Assembly (NCBI GenBank): GCA_016872555.1
Contig: VGZO01000003.1
Coordinates: 90,408 to 154,407, forward strand
Origin: Planctomycetota bacterium
GTDB taxonomy: Bacteria; Planctomycetota; Planctomycetia; Pirellulales; UBA1268
DNA: 64,000 nucleotides
Direction of reading: 5' to 3'
The notes beneath the pieces are model-generated. The model was not told the DNA's origin. It did not search any database and worked only from the letters and a program-made list of their open reading frames with translations. A program made the translations under genes and the position numbers. Position 1 is the stretch's first letter, and each line of letters starts with the position of its first letter. Below are positions 8,215 through 18,109 of the stretch, one piece after another.

Positions 8215-9456
8215 ATGCATCGGTTTTCCCCCGCCGTTGATCTCCGCCGCTGCCCGGCCTGTCGCCGGGCGGCATGGCTGGCCCTGCCATACCTCGTGCT
8301 CCTCGCCACCGGCCCGGCCGGGGTCGCAGCCGATCCGGTCACTCCCGGATTCGTCGCCGGCGACGAGAAACCGTCTGGCGACGACGCGGCCGTGCGCGTG
8401 CCCGGGGGGTGGATGGTGGCCTACGACGAGACGATCCCGGGCACCGGCGTGACCTTCCGGATGCTGCCGGTCGCCGGAGGCACGTTCCGCAGGGGAAGCC
8501 CGGCCGACGAGGAGGGACACGGCCCCGAAGAAGGTCCGATCCACGAGATCCGCGTCGAACCGTACTGGATGGGGCGGTGCGAGGTCACCTGGGCTGAATA
8601 CAAGGCGTACATGGCCGCCTGCGATCTCTTCAAGGCGATGGAGTCGGCGCGGATCAATCCGGTGACCGCCGCCAACGAAGCCGACGCGGTCACCGCCCCG
8701 AGCAACCTGTACGACCCGACCACGACGTTCACCCATGGCGAAGAGCCGCTCCTCCCCGCCGCGACGATGACCCAATTCGCCGCGCGGCAGTACACGAAGT
8801 GGCTCAGCGGACTGACGGGACGGTTCCACCGGTTGCCCACCGAGGCGGAGTGGGAATACGCGTGCCGGGCCGGAACGGCGACGCCGTTTTCCGCCCCGGC
8901 CGAGGAGTTCGACGCGATCGCCTGGCACGCGGGCAACGCCGACGACACGACCCACGAGGTGGGGGCCAAGAAACCCAACGCCTGGGGATTCCACGACATG
9001 CACGGCAACGTCGGCGAATGGGTGATCGACGAGCTCCTGCCCGACGGCTACGCACGACAGGCCGCACTGCCGCAGCCGGTGGTGGCGATGGCGGCCATCG
9101 TGTGGCCGACGCACCTCTCACCGCGCGTCGTTCGCGGCGGTTCCTACTACGACGAGCCGCAGCGCTGCCGCAGCGCTGCACGGCGCGGTAGCGAGGACAC
9201 GGCCTGGAAGGAAGTCGATCCCAATCTCCCCAAAAGCCCCTGGTGGTACACCGAGGAACCGGCGCTGGGGGTGGGGATGCGGATCGTGAGGCCATTCACG
9301 GTCCCCGACGCTGCGGAGCGCCGGCGCTGGTGGGAAGCCGATATCGAGAGCATCCGGGCCGACACGGCCGACCGGCTGCTCCAAGGACGCGGCGCACGGG
9401 GGATCGTCAGCCCGACCTTGCAGGACCAACTGAAGGCGGCCGGTCTGGTGAAGTGA
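8215..9456 (+). CDS. Exported FGE-sulfatase (SUMF1-like) domain protein
   Basis: 413 residues with an N-terminal signal peptide (hydrophobic LALPYLVLLATGPAGVAA). It then has a formylglycine-generating-enzyme fold: GGTFRRGSPADEEG, PYWMGRCEVTWAEYKAYM, HRLPTEAEWEYACRAGT, GFHDMHGNVGEWV, RVVRGGSYYDEPQ and GMRIVRPF. I do not see the closely spaced cysteine pair that copper FGEs use, so formylglycine synthesis is not assured; many members are non-enzymatic binding proteins. The ATG at 8215 is followed at once by the signal peptide. It heads a plus-strand run of four exported proteins. Confidence 0.9.
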   Translation: MHRFSPAVDLRRCPACRRAAWLALPYLVLLATGPAGVAADPVTPGFVAGDEKPSGDDAAVRVPGGWMVAYDETIPGTGVTFRMLPVAGGTFRRGSPADEEGHGPEEGPIHEIRVEPYWMGRCEVTWAEYKAYMAACDLFKAMESARINPVTAANEADAVTAPSNLYDPTTTFTHGEEPLLPAATMTQFAARQYTKWLSGLTGRFHRLPTEAEWEYACRAGTATPFSAPAEEFDAIAWHAGNADDTTHEVGAKKPNAWGFHDMHGNVGEWVIDELLPDGYARQAALPQPVVAMAAIVWPTHLSPRVVRGGSYYDEPQRCRSAARRGSEDTAWKEVDPNLPKSPWWYTEEPALGVGMRIVRPFTVPDAAERRRWWEADIESIRADTADRLLQGRGARGIVSPTLQDQLKAAGLVK

Positions 9457-9495
9457 GCCGGTCCTCACCCGACCCCGGAACGAGCGGAGGGTCCG

Positions 9496-11946
9496 ATGGC
9501 GTGTTCGACGGCGCGGCACAGTGGTGCCGTGATCCTGGCCTGTGCGATGGCCGTGACTGCCGGGGCGTTCCCCCGCGCGGGGGCCGATCAGTGGCCTGAC
9601 TGGCGCGGTCCGGCAGCCGACCGGCACGCTCCGGGAACCGGCTACGTCGACTCGTTCGACCTCGAGAACGGGACGAACGTCCTCTGGTCGACCCCCGAGG
9701 GGGGCGGCATCTCGACCCCCGTGATCCTCGACGGCCGGCTGTACACGCTCGTCCGCCACCGCCCCGGAACCGCCGAGGAGGCGGAGAAGGTGCTGTGCCT
9801 CGACGCCATGACGGGGAAGAAACTCTGGGAGAACGTCTTCAACGTCTACCTCTCCGACGTGCCCAGCGAGCGCGTCGGCTGGTCGGCCGTGGTCGCCGAT
9901 CCGAAGTCGAAGACGATCTTCGCCCACGGCGTCTGCGGTGCCTTCTCGGCGATCGACGCCGAAACCGGGAAGACCATATGGCGCCGGTCGCTCCACGAGG
10001 AGTTCGGGTTCCTCTCGACGTACGGCGGCCGGACCAACATCCCCGTCGTCTTCGAGGACCTCGTGATCGCCAGTGCCGTCGTCACCGGCTGGGGCGACAC
10101 GGCCCGTCCGGCACATCGTTTCCTCGGGCTCGACGCCGCCACCGGCACGGTCCGCTGGATGAACGGCACCAAGGAGCTCCCCGAAGACACGACCTACTCC
10201 ACGCCGCAGATCGCCGAGTTCGGCGGCCAGGCCGCCCTCGTCTTCGGATCGAGCGACGGCAGCGTCTGGAATTTCCAGCCGCGCACCGGCCGGGCCGTGT
10301 GGAACCTGCGGCTGTCGCGGCGCGGGCTCAACGTCCCGCCGCTCGTCGACGGCACGACGATCTACATGGCGCAGGCCGAGGAGAACCTCGACAACACGAC
10401 GATGGGGTCGGTGACGGCGTTCGATGGCGGCGCCGTGCCGCCACCGGCGGCGCCTTCGGCCGCCGCGCCCGCCGCGGGCGCCGGTCCCCCCGCCCCGAAC
10501 ACCGACATCACCACAGTGGCCGTGAAGTGGCAGAAGAAGGGGGTGATGGACGGCCGGGCGATGCCCGTGATCCTCGGGAACCGCGTCTACTTCATCGACG
10601 ACGGGGCCAAGGTCTATGCCTTCGACAAAGCGACCGAAGAGCCGGTCGGCAAACCGCAGAAACTCCTCGGGACGATCGTCCGCGGCAGCCCACTGGTCGC
10701 CGACGGCAAGCTGTATGTCTGCTCCACGGGGGGCTGGCACGTGCTCGAGCCGACCGCCGAGGGGATCAAGTTCGTCAACCGGATGCGCCTCCCGGAATCC
10801 GACGAGGTCACCGCCTCGCCGATCGCCTGGAACGGCCGGATCTACCTGACGACCGGCGAGCGGCTGGTGTGCCTCGGCCGTGCCGACGCGCCGGCACCGT
10901 CCACCAGCGCCGTGGAGACGATGGCGGAGCGCGTCGCCCGTGCGACCTCGAGCGGCGCGGGGGAGCCGGCCTGGGTCCAGGTCGTGCCCGCCGAAGCGCA
11001 GATCGCCGCCGGTGAGAAACTGAATCTCGAAGCCCGCCTGTTCGACGCGGCCGGACGGTTCGTCCGCACCACACCGGCGGAGTTCGCGACCACCTCCGGC
11101 ACGGTCGCCGCCGACGGCACGTTCACCGCTCCGCCAGGTCGGCATTCGGCCGCCATCGTCACCGCCACCGTCGGCAAGCTGACGGGTCGGTCGCGGATCC
11201 GGTCGATGCCGCCGCTCCCGTGGCGTTTCGACTTCGACGACGTCGCGCTCGCCGCTCCCCCCACGGGTGGACCGCCGCGCGGCGAGCCCCCGCTCCCCTG
11301 GATCGGGATGCGCTACCGCCACGTCGTCCGCGAGGTGGACGGCTCGAAGTGCCTCGTCAAGATCACGACGATTCCCAAGGGCACGCGCAGCCAGGGCTGG
11401 ATCGGGCCGATCACGCTCCACGACTACCGGATCCGCGCCGATCTCCGGGCGGCGGAGAGCGGCGTCGGCAAACCCGGCGACCCCGCCACGCCGGTGGCCG
11501 CGACGAGCGATGCCGACGCCTTCGCCAAGGCGTTCGGGAACCCTGCCGCCCTCGAGAAGGCGCGGATGCCCGACATGGGCCTGATCGCGCAGCGTTACAC
11601 GCTCGACCTGATGGGGGCCAGCCAGCAACTCCAGATCCGCACGTGGCCGCCGCAGGTCGCGACGCACTTCGCCAAGACGATTCCCTTCGCCTGGGAGGCC
11701 GGCCGCTGGTATTCGGTGATCTTCGAGGCGCGGACGGAAGGCAGCGCGGCACGCCTCCGCGGCAAGGTCTGGCCACGGGGCGAGCCGGAGCCGGCGGCGT
11801 GGACGATCGAGGCTGTCCACGAGGCGGGCAACCTCCAGGGGAGCCCGGGATTCTTCGGCAATTCGAAGGATTCCGAGATCTTCATCGACAATGTCGTCGT
11901 CGAGAGCCTGGCGGGAACTGCGGCTGCGGCGGCAGGGGGAGAATGA
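9496..11946 (+). CDS. Exported PQQ-type beta-propeller protein with C-terminal sandwich domain
   Basis: 816 residues with a signal peptide (about residues 1-31, ending near AGADQWPDWRG). Residues 35-450 are PQQ/BamB-like propeller blades (QWPDWRGPAADRH, LDAMTGKKLWE, AETGKTIWRR, LDAATGTVRW, YAFDKATEEPVG). An Ala/Pro linker interrupts blades around residue 315. The C-terminal part begins near 570 with WRFDFDDVAL and has the look of a concanavalin-like laminin-G/DUF1080-type sandwich (YTLDLMGASQQLQIRTW, WYSVIFEAR). Cofactor binding is not proven by the repeats alone. It follows the FGE-like gene by 39 nt. Confidence 0.9.
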   Translation: MACSTARHSGAVILACAMAVTAGAFPRAGADQWPDWRGPAADRHAPGTGYVDSFDLENGTNVLWSTPEGGGISTPVILDGRLYTLVRHRPGTAEEAEKVLCLDAMTGKKLWENVFNVYLSDVPSERVGWSAVVADPKSKTIFAHGVCGAFSAIDAETGKTIWRRSLHEEFGFLSTYGGRTNIPVVFEDLVIASAVVTGWGDTARPAHRFLGLDAATGTVRWMNGTKELPEDTTYSTPQIAEFGGQAALVFGSSDGSVWNFQPRTGRAVWNLRLSRRGLNVPPLVDGTTIYMAQAEENLDNTTMGSVTAFDGGAVPPPAAPSAAAPAAGAGPPAPNTDITTVAVKWQKKGVMDGRAMPVILGNRVYFIDDGAKVYAFDKATEEPVGKPQKLLGTIVRGSPLVADGKLYVCSTGGWHVLEPTAEGIKFVNRMRLPESDEVTASPIAWNGRIYLTTGERLVCLGRADAPAPSTSAVETMAERVARATSSGAGEPAWVQVVPAEAQIAAGEKLNLEARLFDAAGRFVRTTPAEFATTSGTVAADGTFTAPPGRHSAAIVTATVGKLTGRSRIRSMPPLPWRFDFDDVALAAPPTGGPPRGEPPLPWIGMRYRHVVREVDGSKCLVKITTIPKGTRSQGWIGPITLHDYRIRADLRAAESGVGKPGDPATPVAATSDADAFAKAFGNPAALEKARMPDMGLIAQRYTLDLMGASQQLQIRTWPPQVATHFAKTIPFAWEAGRWYSVIFEARTEGSAARLRGKVWPRGEPEPAAWTIEAVHEAGNLQGSPGFFGNSKDSEIFIDNVVVESLAGTAAAAAGGE

Positions 11947-12080
11947 CGGGCGGAGGATCGGCGACTTCCGATGCCCACCGCCGAGCGCGGCCCGTTCGTG
12001 GCGATCGGGCGGCGAACGGAAACGAATCGAGCGCACGGGACCCGGTTGGGTCCGTGCCGGGACAGCGAGGAGACGAAGCG

Positions 12081-13790
12081 ATGAGCGATCACACCCGGCG
12101 GACGACGGGCAGGGGCGCAGGACGGTCGCCGTGGGTTCGGGCCGGGTGGCTGGCGAGCCTGCTGGCAGCGGCGCTCGGCGCGTCGGCGTGGGGCGCCGAC
12201 GGCGGCAAGGCGCGGCCAGACTGGAACCAGTGGGGCGGGTCGCCTGCCCGCAACAACGTCGCCGCCGCGAAGGGCCTGCCGATCGAGTGGGATCCGGGTC
12301 AATTCGACGCCGACACCGGCGCGTGGAAGCCCGCGACGAGCCGCAACGTCGCCTGGGTCGCGCAGCTCGGCAGCCAAACCTACGGCAACCCGGTCGTCGC
12401 CGGCGGGAAGGTGTACGTCGGCACCAACAACGGCAAGGGCTGGGTGCAGCGCTACCCGGCGAGCGTCGACCTCGGCTGCCTGCTCTGCTTCGACGACCGT
12501 GACGGCTCGTTCCTCTGGCAGGACTCGAGCGAGAAGCTCCCCACCGGGCGCGTCCACGACTGGCCGCTGCAGGGGATCTGCTGCTCGCCGCTGGTCGAGG
12601 GGGACCGGGCGTGGTACGTCACCAGCCGCGGCGAGGTGAAGTGCCTCGACACCGAAGGGTTCCGCGACGGCGAGAACGACGGCCCGTTCACCGCCGAGAA
12701 GGTCCAGGCCTCCGAGGAGGCCGACGTCGTCTGGGTGCTCGACATGATGAAGGAGCTCGGCGTCTCGCAGCACAACATGTGCTCGTGCAGCGTGACGGCC
12801 GTCGGCGATCTGCTGTTCGTCACCACCTCCAACGGCGTCGACGAAGGGCACATCAACCTCCCCAACGCCGCCGCGCCGAGCTTCCTCTGCCTCGACAAGC
12901 GCGACGGCAAGCTCCTCTGGGCCGACGGCACCCCCGGCGCCAACGTCCTCCACGGCCAGTGGTCGAGCCCGTCGTACGGCGAGCTCGGCGGCGTGCCGCA
13001 GGTGATCTTCGGCGGCGGCGACGGCTGGGTGTATGGATTCGACGCCCGCGGCAACGGCGGCAAGGCGAAGCTGCTGTGGAAGTTCGACTGCAACCCCAAG
13101 GAGTCGAAGTACGTGCTCGGCGGCCGCGCCGACCGCAACCACATCATCGGCACGCCGGTGGTCCACGACGGCCTCGTCTACGTCGCCGTCGGCGAGGATC
13201 CCGAACACGGCGAGGGCGTCGGTCACCTGTGGTGCATCGATCCGACGAAGCGCGGCGACACCAGCCCCGAACTGGCCGTCAGCCTCAAGGACCCCAACAC
13301 TCCCCTGCCCCACCGCCGCAACCAGGCGATCATCAAGGAAGAGGGGGAGGTGGCCCGCCCCAATCCCAACTCGGCCGCGGTCTGGCACTACCCCGGCTTC
13401 GACGCCGACGGCAACGGCAAGCTCGGCTTCGAGGAGACGATGCACCGCACCTGCGGCACGGTGGCGATCGCCGACGGGATGCTGTTCGTCGCCGACTTCA
13501 GCGGCCTGTTCCACTGCCTCGACCTGAAGACCGGCAAGCCGCTGTGGACCCACGACATGCTCGCGGCCAGTTGGGGCTCGCCGCTGATCGCCGACGGCAA
13601 GGTCTACATCGGCGACGAGGACGGCGACATCTCGGTGTTCGAGTTGACCCGCGAGAAGAACCTGCTGTCCGAGGTCAACATGGGAAACAGCGTCTACTCG
13701 ACGCCGATCGCGATCGGCGACACGCTGTACATCGCCAACAAGAGCCATCTGTTCGCGATCCGCGAGGGGGCGAAGCCGGAAGGCCGCTGA
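12081..13790 (+). CDS. Exported PQQ-type beta-propeller protein with an EF-hand loop
   Basis: 569 residues; signal peptide with a hydrophobic core (AGWLASLLAAALGASAWG). Propeller blades show GNPVVAGGKVYVGTNNG, CFDDRDGSFLWQ, CLDKRDGKLLWADG, CLDLKTGKPLWTHD and IADGKVYIGDEDGDI. Residues 441-452 form a textbook EF-hand calcium loop, DADGNGKLGFEE, inserted before a blade. The ATG at 12081 has GAGGAG about ten nt upstream. It lies 134 nt after the other propeller and 71 nt before the SGNH-DUF1080 gene, so the three are probably one transcription unit. Confidence 0.92.
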   Translation: MSDHTRRTTGRGAGRSPWVRAGWLASLLAAALGASAWGADGGKARPDWNQWGGSPARNNVAAAKGLPIEWDPGQFDADTGAWKPATSRNVAWVAQLGSQTYGNPVVAGGKVYVGTNNGKGWVQRYPASVDLGCLLCFDDRDGSFLWQDSSEKLPTGRVHDWPLQGICCSPLVEGDRAWYVTSRGEVKCLDTEGFRDGENDGPFTAEKVQASEEADVVWVLDMMKELGVSQHNMCSCSVTAVGDLLFVTTSNGVDEGHINLPNAAAPSFLCLDKRDGKLLWADGTPGANVLHGQWSSPSYGELGGVPQVIFGGGDGWVYGFDARGNGGKAKLLWKFDCNPKESKYVLGGRADRNHIIGTPVVHDGLVYVAVGEDPEHGEGVGHLWCIDPTKRGDTSPELAVSLKDPNTPLPHRRNQAIIKEEGEVARPNPNSAAVWHYPGFDADGNGKLGFEETMHRTCGTVAIADGMLFVADFSGLFHCLDLKTGKPLWTHDMLAASWGSPLIADGKVYIGDEDGDISVFELTREKNLLSEVNMGNSVYSTPIAIGDTLYIANKSHLFAIREGAKPEGR

Positions 13791-13861
13791 CTCTCCTCCG
13801 CCAGCCACCGCCGGATCGACCGCCGGCGTTCGACGGGCCGGCAACCCCCGAGGGTTTTCCG

Positions 13862-15571
13862 ATGCCGCGCTGCGACCGCGTTCCCTCCTTGCCGGGGCGG
13901 GTGCTGTCTTCGCTCGTGGTGGCAGCCGCCATGGCCGCGGTGGCTCCACCGCTCCCGGCCGCCGACCCCGCCCCGCCGACGGCCGCGCGCGAGGCGCTGG
14001 AGGGGGCGCGGCGGATCTGCGTGCTCGGCGACAGCATCACGTTCGACGGCGGCTGGGTCGCCGGCCTGGCGGCGTGGCTCGAGGCGCGCGGATCGACGGC
14101 GACGGTCGTCAACTGCGGCCTGCCGAGCGAGACCTGCAGCGGCCTCTCCGAGGATGGCCACGCCGGCGGCAAGTTCCCCCGTCCCGACGTCCACGAGCGC
14201 CTCGACCGCGTGCTGCGACTGGTGCGCCCCGACCTGGTGATCGCCTGCTACGGGATGAACTGCGGCATCTACGAGCCACTCGACGAGGCCAGGTTCGCCG
14301 CCTTCCGCGCCGGGATCGAGAAACTCCACGCCGCCGTCGAGGCCGCCGGGGCGCGGATCATCCACCTCACGCCGCCGGTCTACGACGGCCGTCCCGGCCA
14401 GCGCCATCCGGCCGGCGACGTCGACTACGACGCCGTGCTCGCCGCCTATTCCGAGTGGCTGCTGGGCAGGCGGGCCGACGGCTGGGCGGTGATCGACGTC
14501 CACGGGCCGATGCGGACGTGGCTCGCCGAGCGCCGTACGAAAGACCCTGCGTTCACGTTCCAGCCCGACGCGGTCCATCCCGACGAGGCAGGCCAGTGGA
14601 CGATCTGCCGGGCAGTCCTCGTCGGGATCGGCGACGAGCGGACGGCGGCGGAGGCCGAGCCGGTGTCGCTGCGACCGTTCATGCCCGACTGCCTCGCGCG
14701 GATGCGCCTCCTGCGGCAGGCCTACGTCGGGGCCGCCGGGCACCTGCGCCCCGGGATCCAGGCCGGGCTGCCGGTGGCCGAGGCCGAGGCGCAGGCCGCG
14801 AAGATCACCGACTCGCTCCGCCGGCGGCGTCCGCTCCTGATCGGCGAGAAGAAGGCCAGCGGGGAGTGGAAGACCGCGGTGGAGTGGCCGCGCCCGCCGG
14901 TCGTCGATCCTGGCCCGGCACCGGAGAAACCGGCCCCGATCCCGGCCGACGCGGTCGTCCTGTTCGACGGCCGTGACCTGACCGCCTTCGAGGGCCCACC
15001 GTCATGGACCGTGGCCGACGGGATCGCCACGGTGAAGGGGGGCTCGATCACGACGAGCGGTTCGTTCGGCGACTGCCATCTGCACGTCGAGTTCCGCACC
15101 CCCTCCCCGGCGACGGGCTCGGGGCAGGGGCGCGGCAATTCGGGCGTCTACCTGATGGGGCGCTACGAGATCCAGATCCTCGATTCGTTCGCCGACGGCA
15201 CCGAGGCTCCCCTCACCTACCCGGACGGCCAGTGCGGCGCCCTCTACAAGCAGCAGCCGCCGGCGGTCAACGCCAGCCGCCGCCCGGGCGAGTGGCAGTC
15301 GTTCGACATTCTCTTCACACGGCCGCGGTTCACCGCCGACGGCGCTCTCGAAACGCCAGGGCGGGTGAGCGTGATCCACAACGGCGTTGCGATCCACGCC
15401 GACACCGTGATCCTCGGCACCACCGGCTGGGCCGATCCGCCCATGTACTTGGCCCACCCCGACGCTCTGCCACTGTCGATCCAGGATCACGGCAACCCGG
15501 TGCAGTTCCGCTCGATTTGGATCCGCCCGTATGAGCCGGCCGTCGGGACCGTGCCCGTGGCCCAGCCCTGA
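13862..15571 (+). CDS. Exported SGNH hydrolase fused to a DUF1080 (3-keto-disaccharide hydrolase) domain
   Basis: 569 residues. Signal peptide (about 1-34), then an SGNH/GDSL esterase: nucleophile Ser58 in VLGDSITFDGG, block III YGMNCGIYEP, and block V with Asp236 and His239 in DAVHPDEAG. From about residue 363 a DUF1080 beta-sandwich follows (VVLFDGRDLTAFEG, GNSGVYLMGRYEIQILDS, GALYKQQPP, PLSIQDHGNPVQFRSIWIRP). Known DUF1080 proteins act on 3-keto-glycosides, and SGNH domains often deacetylate polysaccharides; a joint role in carbohydrate breakdown is inference. Confidence 0.93.
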   Translation: MPRCDRVPSLPGRVLSSLVVAAAMAAVAPPLPAADPAPPTAAREALEGARRICVLGDSITFDGGWVAGLAAWLEARGSTATVVNCGLPSETCSGLSEDGHAGGKFPRPDVHERLDRVLRLVRPDLVIACYGMNCGIYEPLDEARFAAFRAGIEKLHAAVEAAGARIIHLTPPVYDGRPGQRHPAGDVDYDAVLAAYSEWLLGRRADGWAVIDVHGPMRTWLAERRTKDPAFTFQPDAVHPDEAGQWTICRAVLVGIGDERTAAEAEPVSLRPFMPDCLARMRLLRQAYVGAAGHLRPGIQAGLPVAEAEAQAAKITDSLRRRRPLLIGEKKASGEWKTAVEWPRPPVVDPGPAPEKPAPIPADAVVLFDGRDLTAFEGPPSWTVADGIATVKGGSITTSGSFGDCHLHVEFRTPSPATGSGQGRGNSGVYLMGRYEIQILDSFADGTEAPLTYPDGQCGALYKQQPPAVNASRRPGEWQSFDILFTRPRFTADGALETPGRVSVIHNGVAIHADTVILGTTGWADPPMYLAHPDALPLSIQDHGNPVQFRSIWIRPYEPAVGTVPVAQP

Positions 15572-15601
15572 CACGGGCGCGCGAACCGTGATGGCCGCTC
15601 G

Positions 15602-17620
15602 TCAGCCACCGCTGGTCGTCGCGAAGACGCGGGGATCCGTCACCGCCGCGGCCGGGAAGACGATCTCGCCGGGAGCCGACTCCACGGGCAGCCCCTCGTG
15701 GATCACGCGCTCCTCGATGATCGTCCCGGGGACCATCGTCGGCGCCGAGCGGCTCACCGGATCGACCCGCCGCCAACCGGCCACGACCCAGCCGTCACGA
15801 CGGCTGGCGAGCTGATTCATCGGCAACGGGCCGGACGCGGCCAGCTCCCCCTGGAGCGGCAGGTCGGGGATCTCGATCTCCGACTTGAACAGCTTGTCGA
15901 ACCGCTTTTGGAGAATCCGCCGGAGGGCCGTCTCCTTGTTGGTCAGTTTCTCGGCCCCCCCCGGCTTGAACCCGGGCGGATAGATCTGCACGTCGCCGTC
16001 GCGCACCAGCCGCTGGCCCCACGGAGTCGACTCGATCCGGTAGGTGGCCCAGATGTCCATCGCGTCGAACGAGCGATCGCCGGCGACGAATTTGTCGCCG
16101 CGGACGGTGAGCTTCACCCGGCCGTCGTCGGCGGTCACGGCTACCGGCCGCTGCTTGGCGAACGTGATCGCCCAGGCCTTGTCGTCGGCCTCGTTCTCCA
16201 AAGAGTCGGGCATCTTCGCGTCGTTCTCACGGGCGATCCGCTCGACGTCGGCCCGGGTGAAGACCCGGCCGCCGAGCTTCTCCTCGAGGATGTTGTTGAC
16301 GGCCGATTCGTGGACGCGGGCGGTGATCACGTTGCCCGCCTGGGCGGCAGGTGCGGACGTGTGGGCCGCGAGCTGCCGGGGGAGGGCCTTGCGGGCCACG
16401 ACCCGCAGGGCTTCATCGGTGGTATGAAGATGGACCATCTCGGGATACAGACCACGGGCCTGGAGCGGACCGCGAAGCCGGTCGCGGAGCTGCTGCCGGA
16501 TCTGCTGCACGGCCGGTTCGGTCTGCTCGGCGAATTGCTCGCTGACCCGAGCCCGCGCCTTGCTTTCCGCCACGGCCTCGGCCTGCGGGCGGCTCTCGGC
16601 GACCTTGCGATTGGCGATCCGCTGAATGATCCGCCGGCCGAACCGCGCCGAAATCGCCATCCCGGTGGTCTGCGAGTCGGTGGACGCGGTCGCCTGCACG
16701 GGAGATGCCGCGACGTTCTCGCCGTCGAGCGTGATCCGGCGCCGGGCACAGAGTTGCGTCACGCCGCGGCTGTGGACCGTGACCGGCCCCTGCGTGCCGC
16801 GCGTGGTCGAAATGTTGGTCGCGTCGAACACGAGGTCGAACACCGCCCGGTCGGGCGCGGGGACGAAGTCGAGCCGGACCGCGCCGGTGGTGCGGCCGCT
16901 GCCGCGGATCCGCGTGCCGAGGACGACGTCATCGACCGGTGCGACCTGGTCGATCGGGCGGTTCACCATCGGAGCCACGAGCCTCTCGTGGATCTCCAAT
17001 TCGATGTTGGGCCGCGCCAGCGCCCCGCGGACCCCGGCCACGAGCCCGCCGGCCTGCCCCGATTCGGAGAGGCGCTCGAGGATCGTCGGCACCTCGGCCA
17101 GCGCCTCTCCGCGCCCCGTCGCCGAGGCCGACAGCAGCGCCGAGGCGAGGTCGTCGAGACGGCGCGAGAAGCGATTGAATCCGCCGCTGCCCCGGGCGGC
17201 GTCGGCGGCCTCCGCGTAGCGTGTGACGGCCCGGCGGACGGCGACGAACTGGGGCATGTCGAGCCCGGTCTCGGTGGCATCGAGGAGCTTCTGGAGGCGA
17301 CGGAGCACCTTCGGATCGGCGGCCACGCCGCCCGACGCCTGCTCGGTGAGCGCCGGCCAGTCGAGGTAGCGGCGCCAGTCGGCACCGCTCTTGCTCCGCG
17401 CCAGGAGACGGTCGAGCGGGACCAGGGCCGTGCGCAGGCTCGCGGCGGCCGAGTCGAGGGCGGCGTCCGACGGTGGCCGGAAACTGCCCCCGGCGAAGGC
17501 CGCATCGCGAGCGAGCCGCTCGAACGTCGGATCGGTCTGCTCGATCGACTGTGCGTGGGACGCCGCAGCCAGCACCAGCGCGGCGATCACGACCAGACTG
17601 GGAGTTTTTGCCGATGGCAT
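15602..17620 (-). CDS. Large exported hypothetical protein
   Basis: 672 residues from the ATG at 17620, right before a signal peptide (SLVVIAALVLAAASHA). I do not recognise the family. Composition is Arg/Ala/Asp-rich with long probable helices (QAEAVAESKARARVSEQFAE, QQIRQQLRDRLR) alternating with beta-rich parts (VTADDGRVKLTVRGDKFVAG, VRDGDVQIYPPGF). There is no catalytic motif and no membrane anchor after the signal peptide. It is convergent with the SGNH-DUF1080 gene, 30 nt apart. Probably a periplasmic or envelope protein. Confidence 0.75.
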   Translation of the reverse strand: MPSAKTPSLVVIAALVLAAASHAQSIEQTDPTFERLARDAAFAGGSFRPPSDAALDSAAASLRTALVPLDRLLARSKSGADWRRYLDWPALTEQASGGVAADPKVLRRLQKLLDATETGLDMPQFVAVRRAVTRYAEAADAARGSGGFNRFSRRLDDLASALLSASATGRGEALAEVPTILERLSESGQAGGLVAGVRGALARPNIELEIHERLVAPMVNRPIDQVAPVDDVVLGTRIRGSGRTTGAVRLDFVPAPDRAVFDLVFDATNISTTRGTQGPVTVHSRGVTQLCARRRITLDGENVAASPVQATASTDSQTTGMAISARFGRRIIQRIANRKVAESRPQAEAVAESKARARVSEQFAEQTEPAVQQIRQQLRDRLRGPLQARGLYPEMVHLHTTDEALRVVARKALPRQLAAHTSAPAAQAGNVITARVHESAVNNILEEKLGGRVFTRADVERIARENDAKMPDSLENEADDKAWAITFAKQRPVAVTADDGRVKLTVRGDKFVAGDRSFDAMDIWATYRIESTPWGQRLVRDGDVQIYPPGFKPGGAEKLTNKETALRRILQKRFDKLFKSEIEIPDLPLQGELAASGPLPMNQLASRRDGWVVAGWRRVDPVSRSAPTMVPGTIIEERVIHEGLPVESAPGEIVFPAAAVTDPRVFATTSGG

Positions 17621-17726
17621 GGGATGTTCCGCCGGGGCAACGTGGGAAGCGTGCGGCAAGTGTAGCGGCCGCCGCTGGTTCCCCGAAGACCAGGATCCAC
17701 CCCGTGCCGGCTCTCGCCGCCGAGCC

Positions 17727-18038
17727 TCATCCTTCGGCCGAGCGATCGAGCGCCGGGAGCACGAAGATCTTTCCGTCCCCCATCCGTCCGGTCCGGGCGG
17801 CAGTCGCGATCCGCTCCACCACTTCCTCGACCCGGGCGTCGTCGACCCACACCTGGATCTCGACCTTGGGGAGGAACGCCCGGGCGTAGTCGCTGTCGCC
17901 GTAGCGGTCGAGATAGCTCTTTTGCCGGCCGTACCCCTTGACCTCGCGCACGCTGAAGGCCTCGAGCGGCGCCAACCGCAGGGCCTCGAGGACCCGCTCG
18001 GCGACGATCGGCCGGACGATCGCGATCACCTCCCGCAC
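17727..18038 (-). CDS. PII-family nitrogen regulatory protein
   Basis: 103 residues from the GTG at 18038, which has GGAGA seven nt upstream. With this start the numbering matches E. coli GlnB: KGYGRQK at 34-40, Tyr46, and Tyr51, the uridylylation site, at the tip of the T-loop. The body (FLPKVEIQVWV) and the C-loop (GRMGDGKIFVLP) are conserved, so ATP/2-oxoglutarate binding is likely. The T-loop sequence between them (SYLDRYGDSD) is unusual. There is no amtB, glnA or glnD nearby. It lies 71 nt downstream of a ferredoxin gene on the same strand. Confidence 0.92.
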   Translation of the reverse strand: MREVIAIVRPIVAERVLEALRLAPLEAFSVREVKGYGRQKSYLDRYGDSDYARAFLPKVEIQVWVDDARVEEVVERIATAARTGRMGDGKIFVLPALDRSAEG

Positions 18039-18109
18039 GGCGGCATCTCCGTTCGGGATCGAATCCCACGGTCGGGCCGAGGCCACGGCACGCCCGCACC
18101 CCACCGGCT

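Noticed and set aside
9118..12036. 972-codon open frame on the minus strand over the first PQQ gene
   Set aside because: Antisense shadow of a strongly supported gene; Arg/Gly/Asp-rich with no domain, no start signal.
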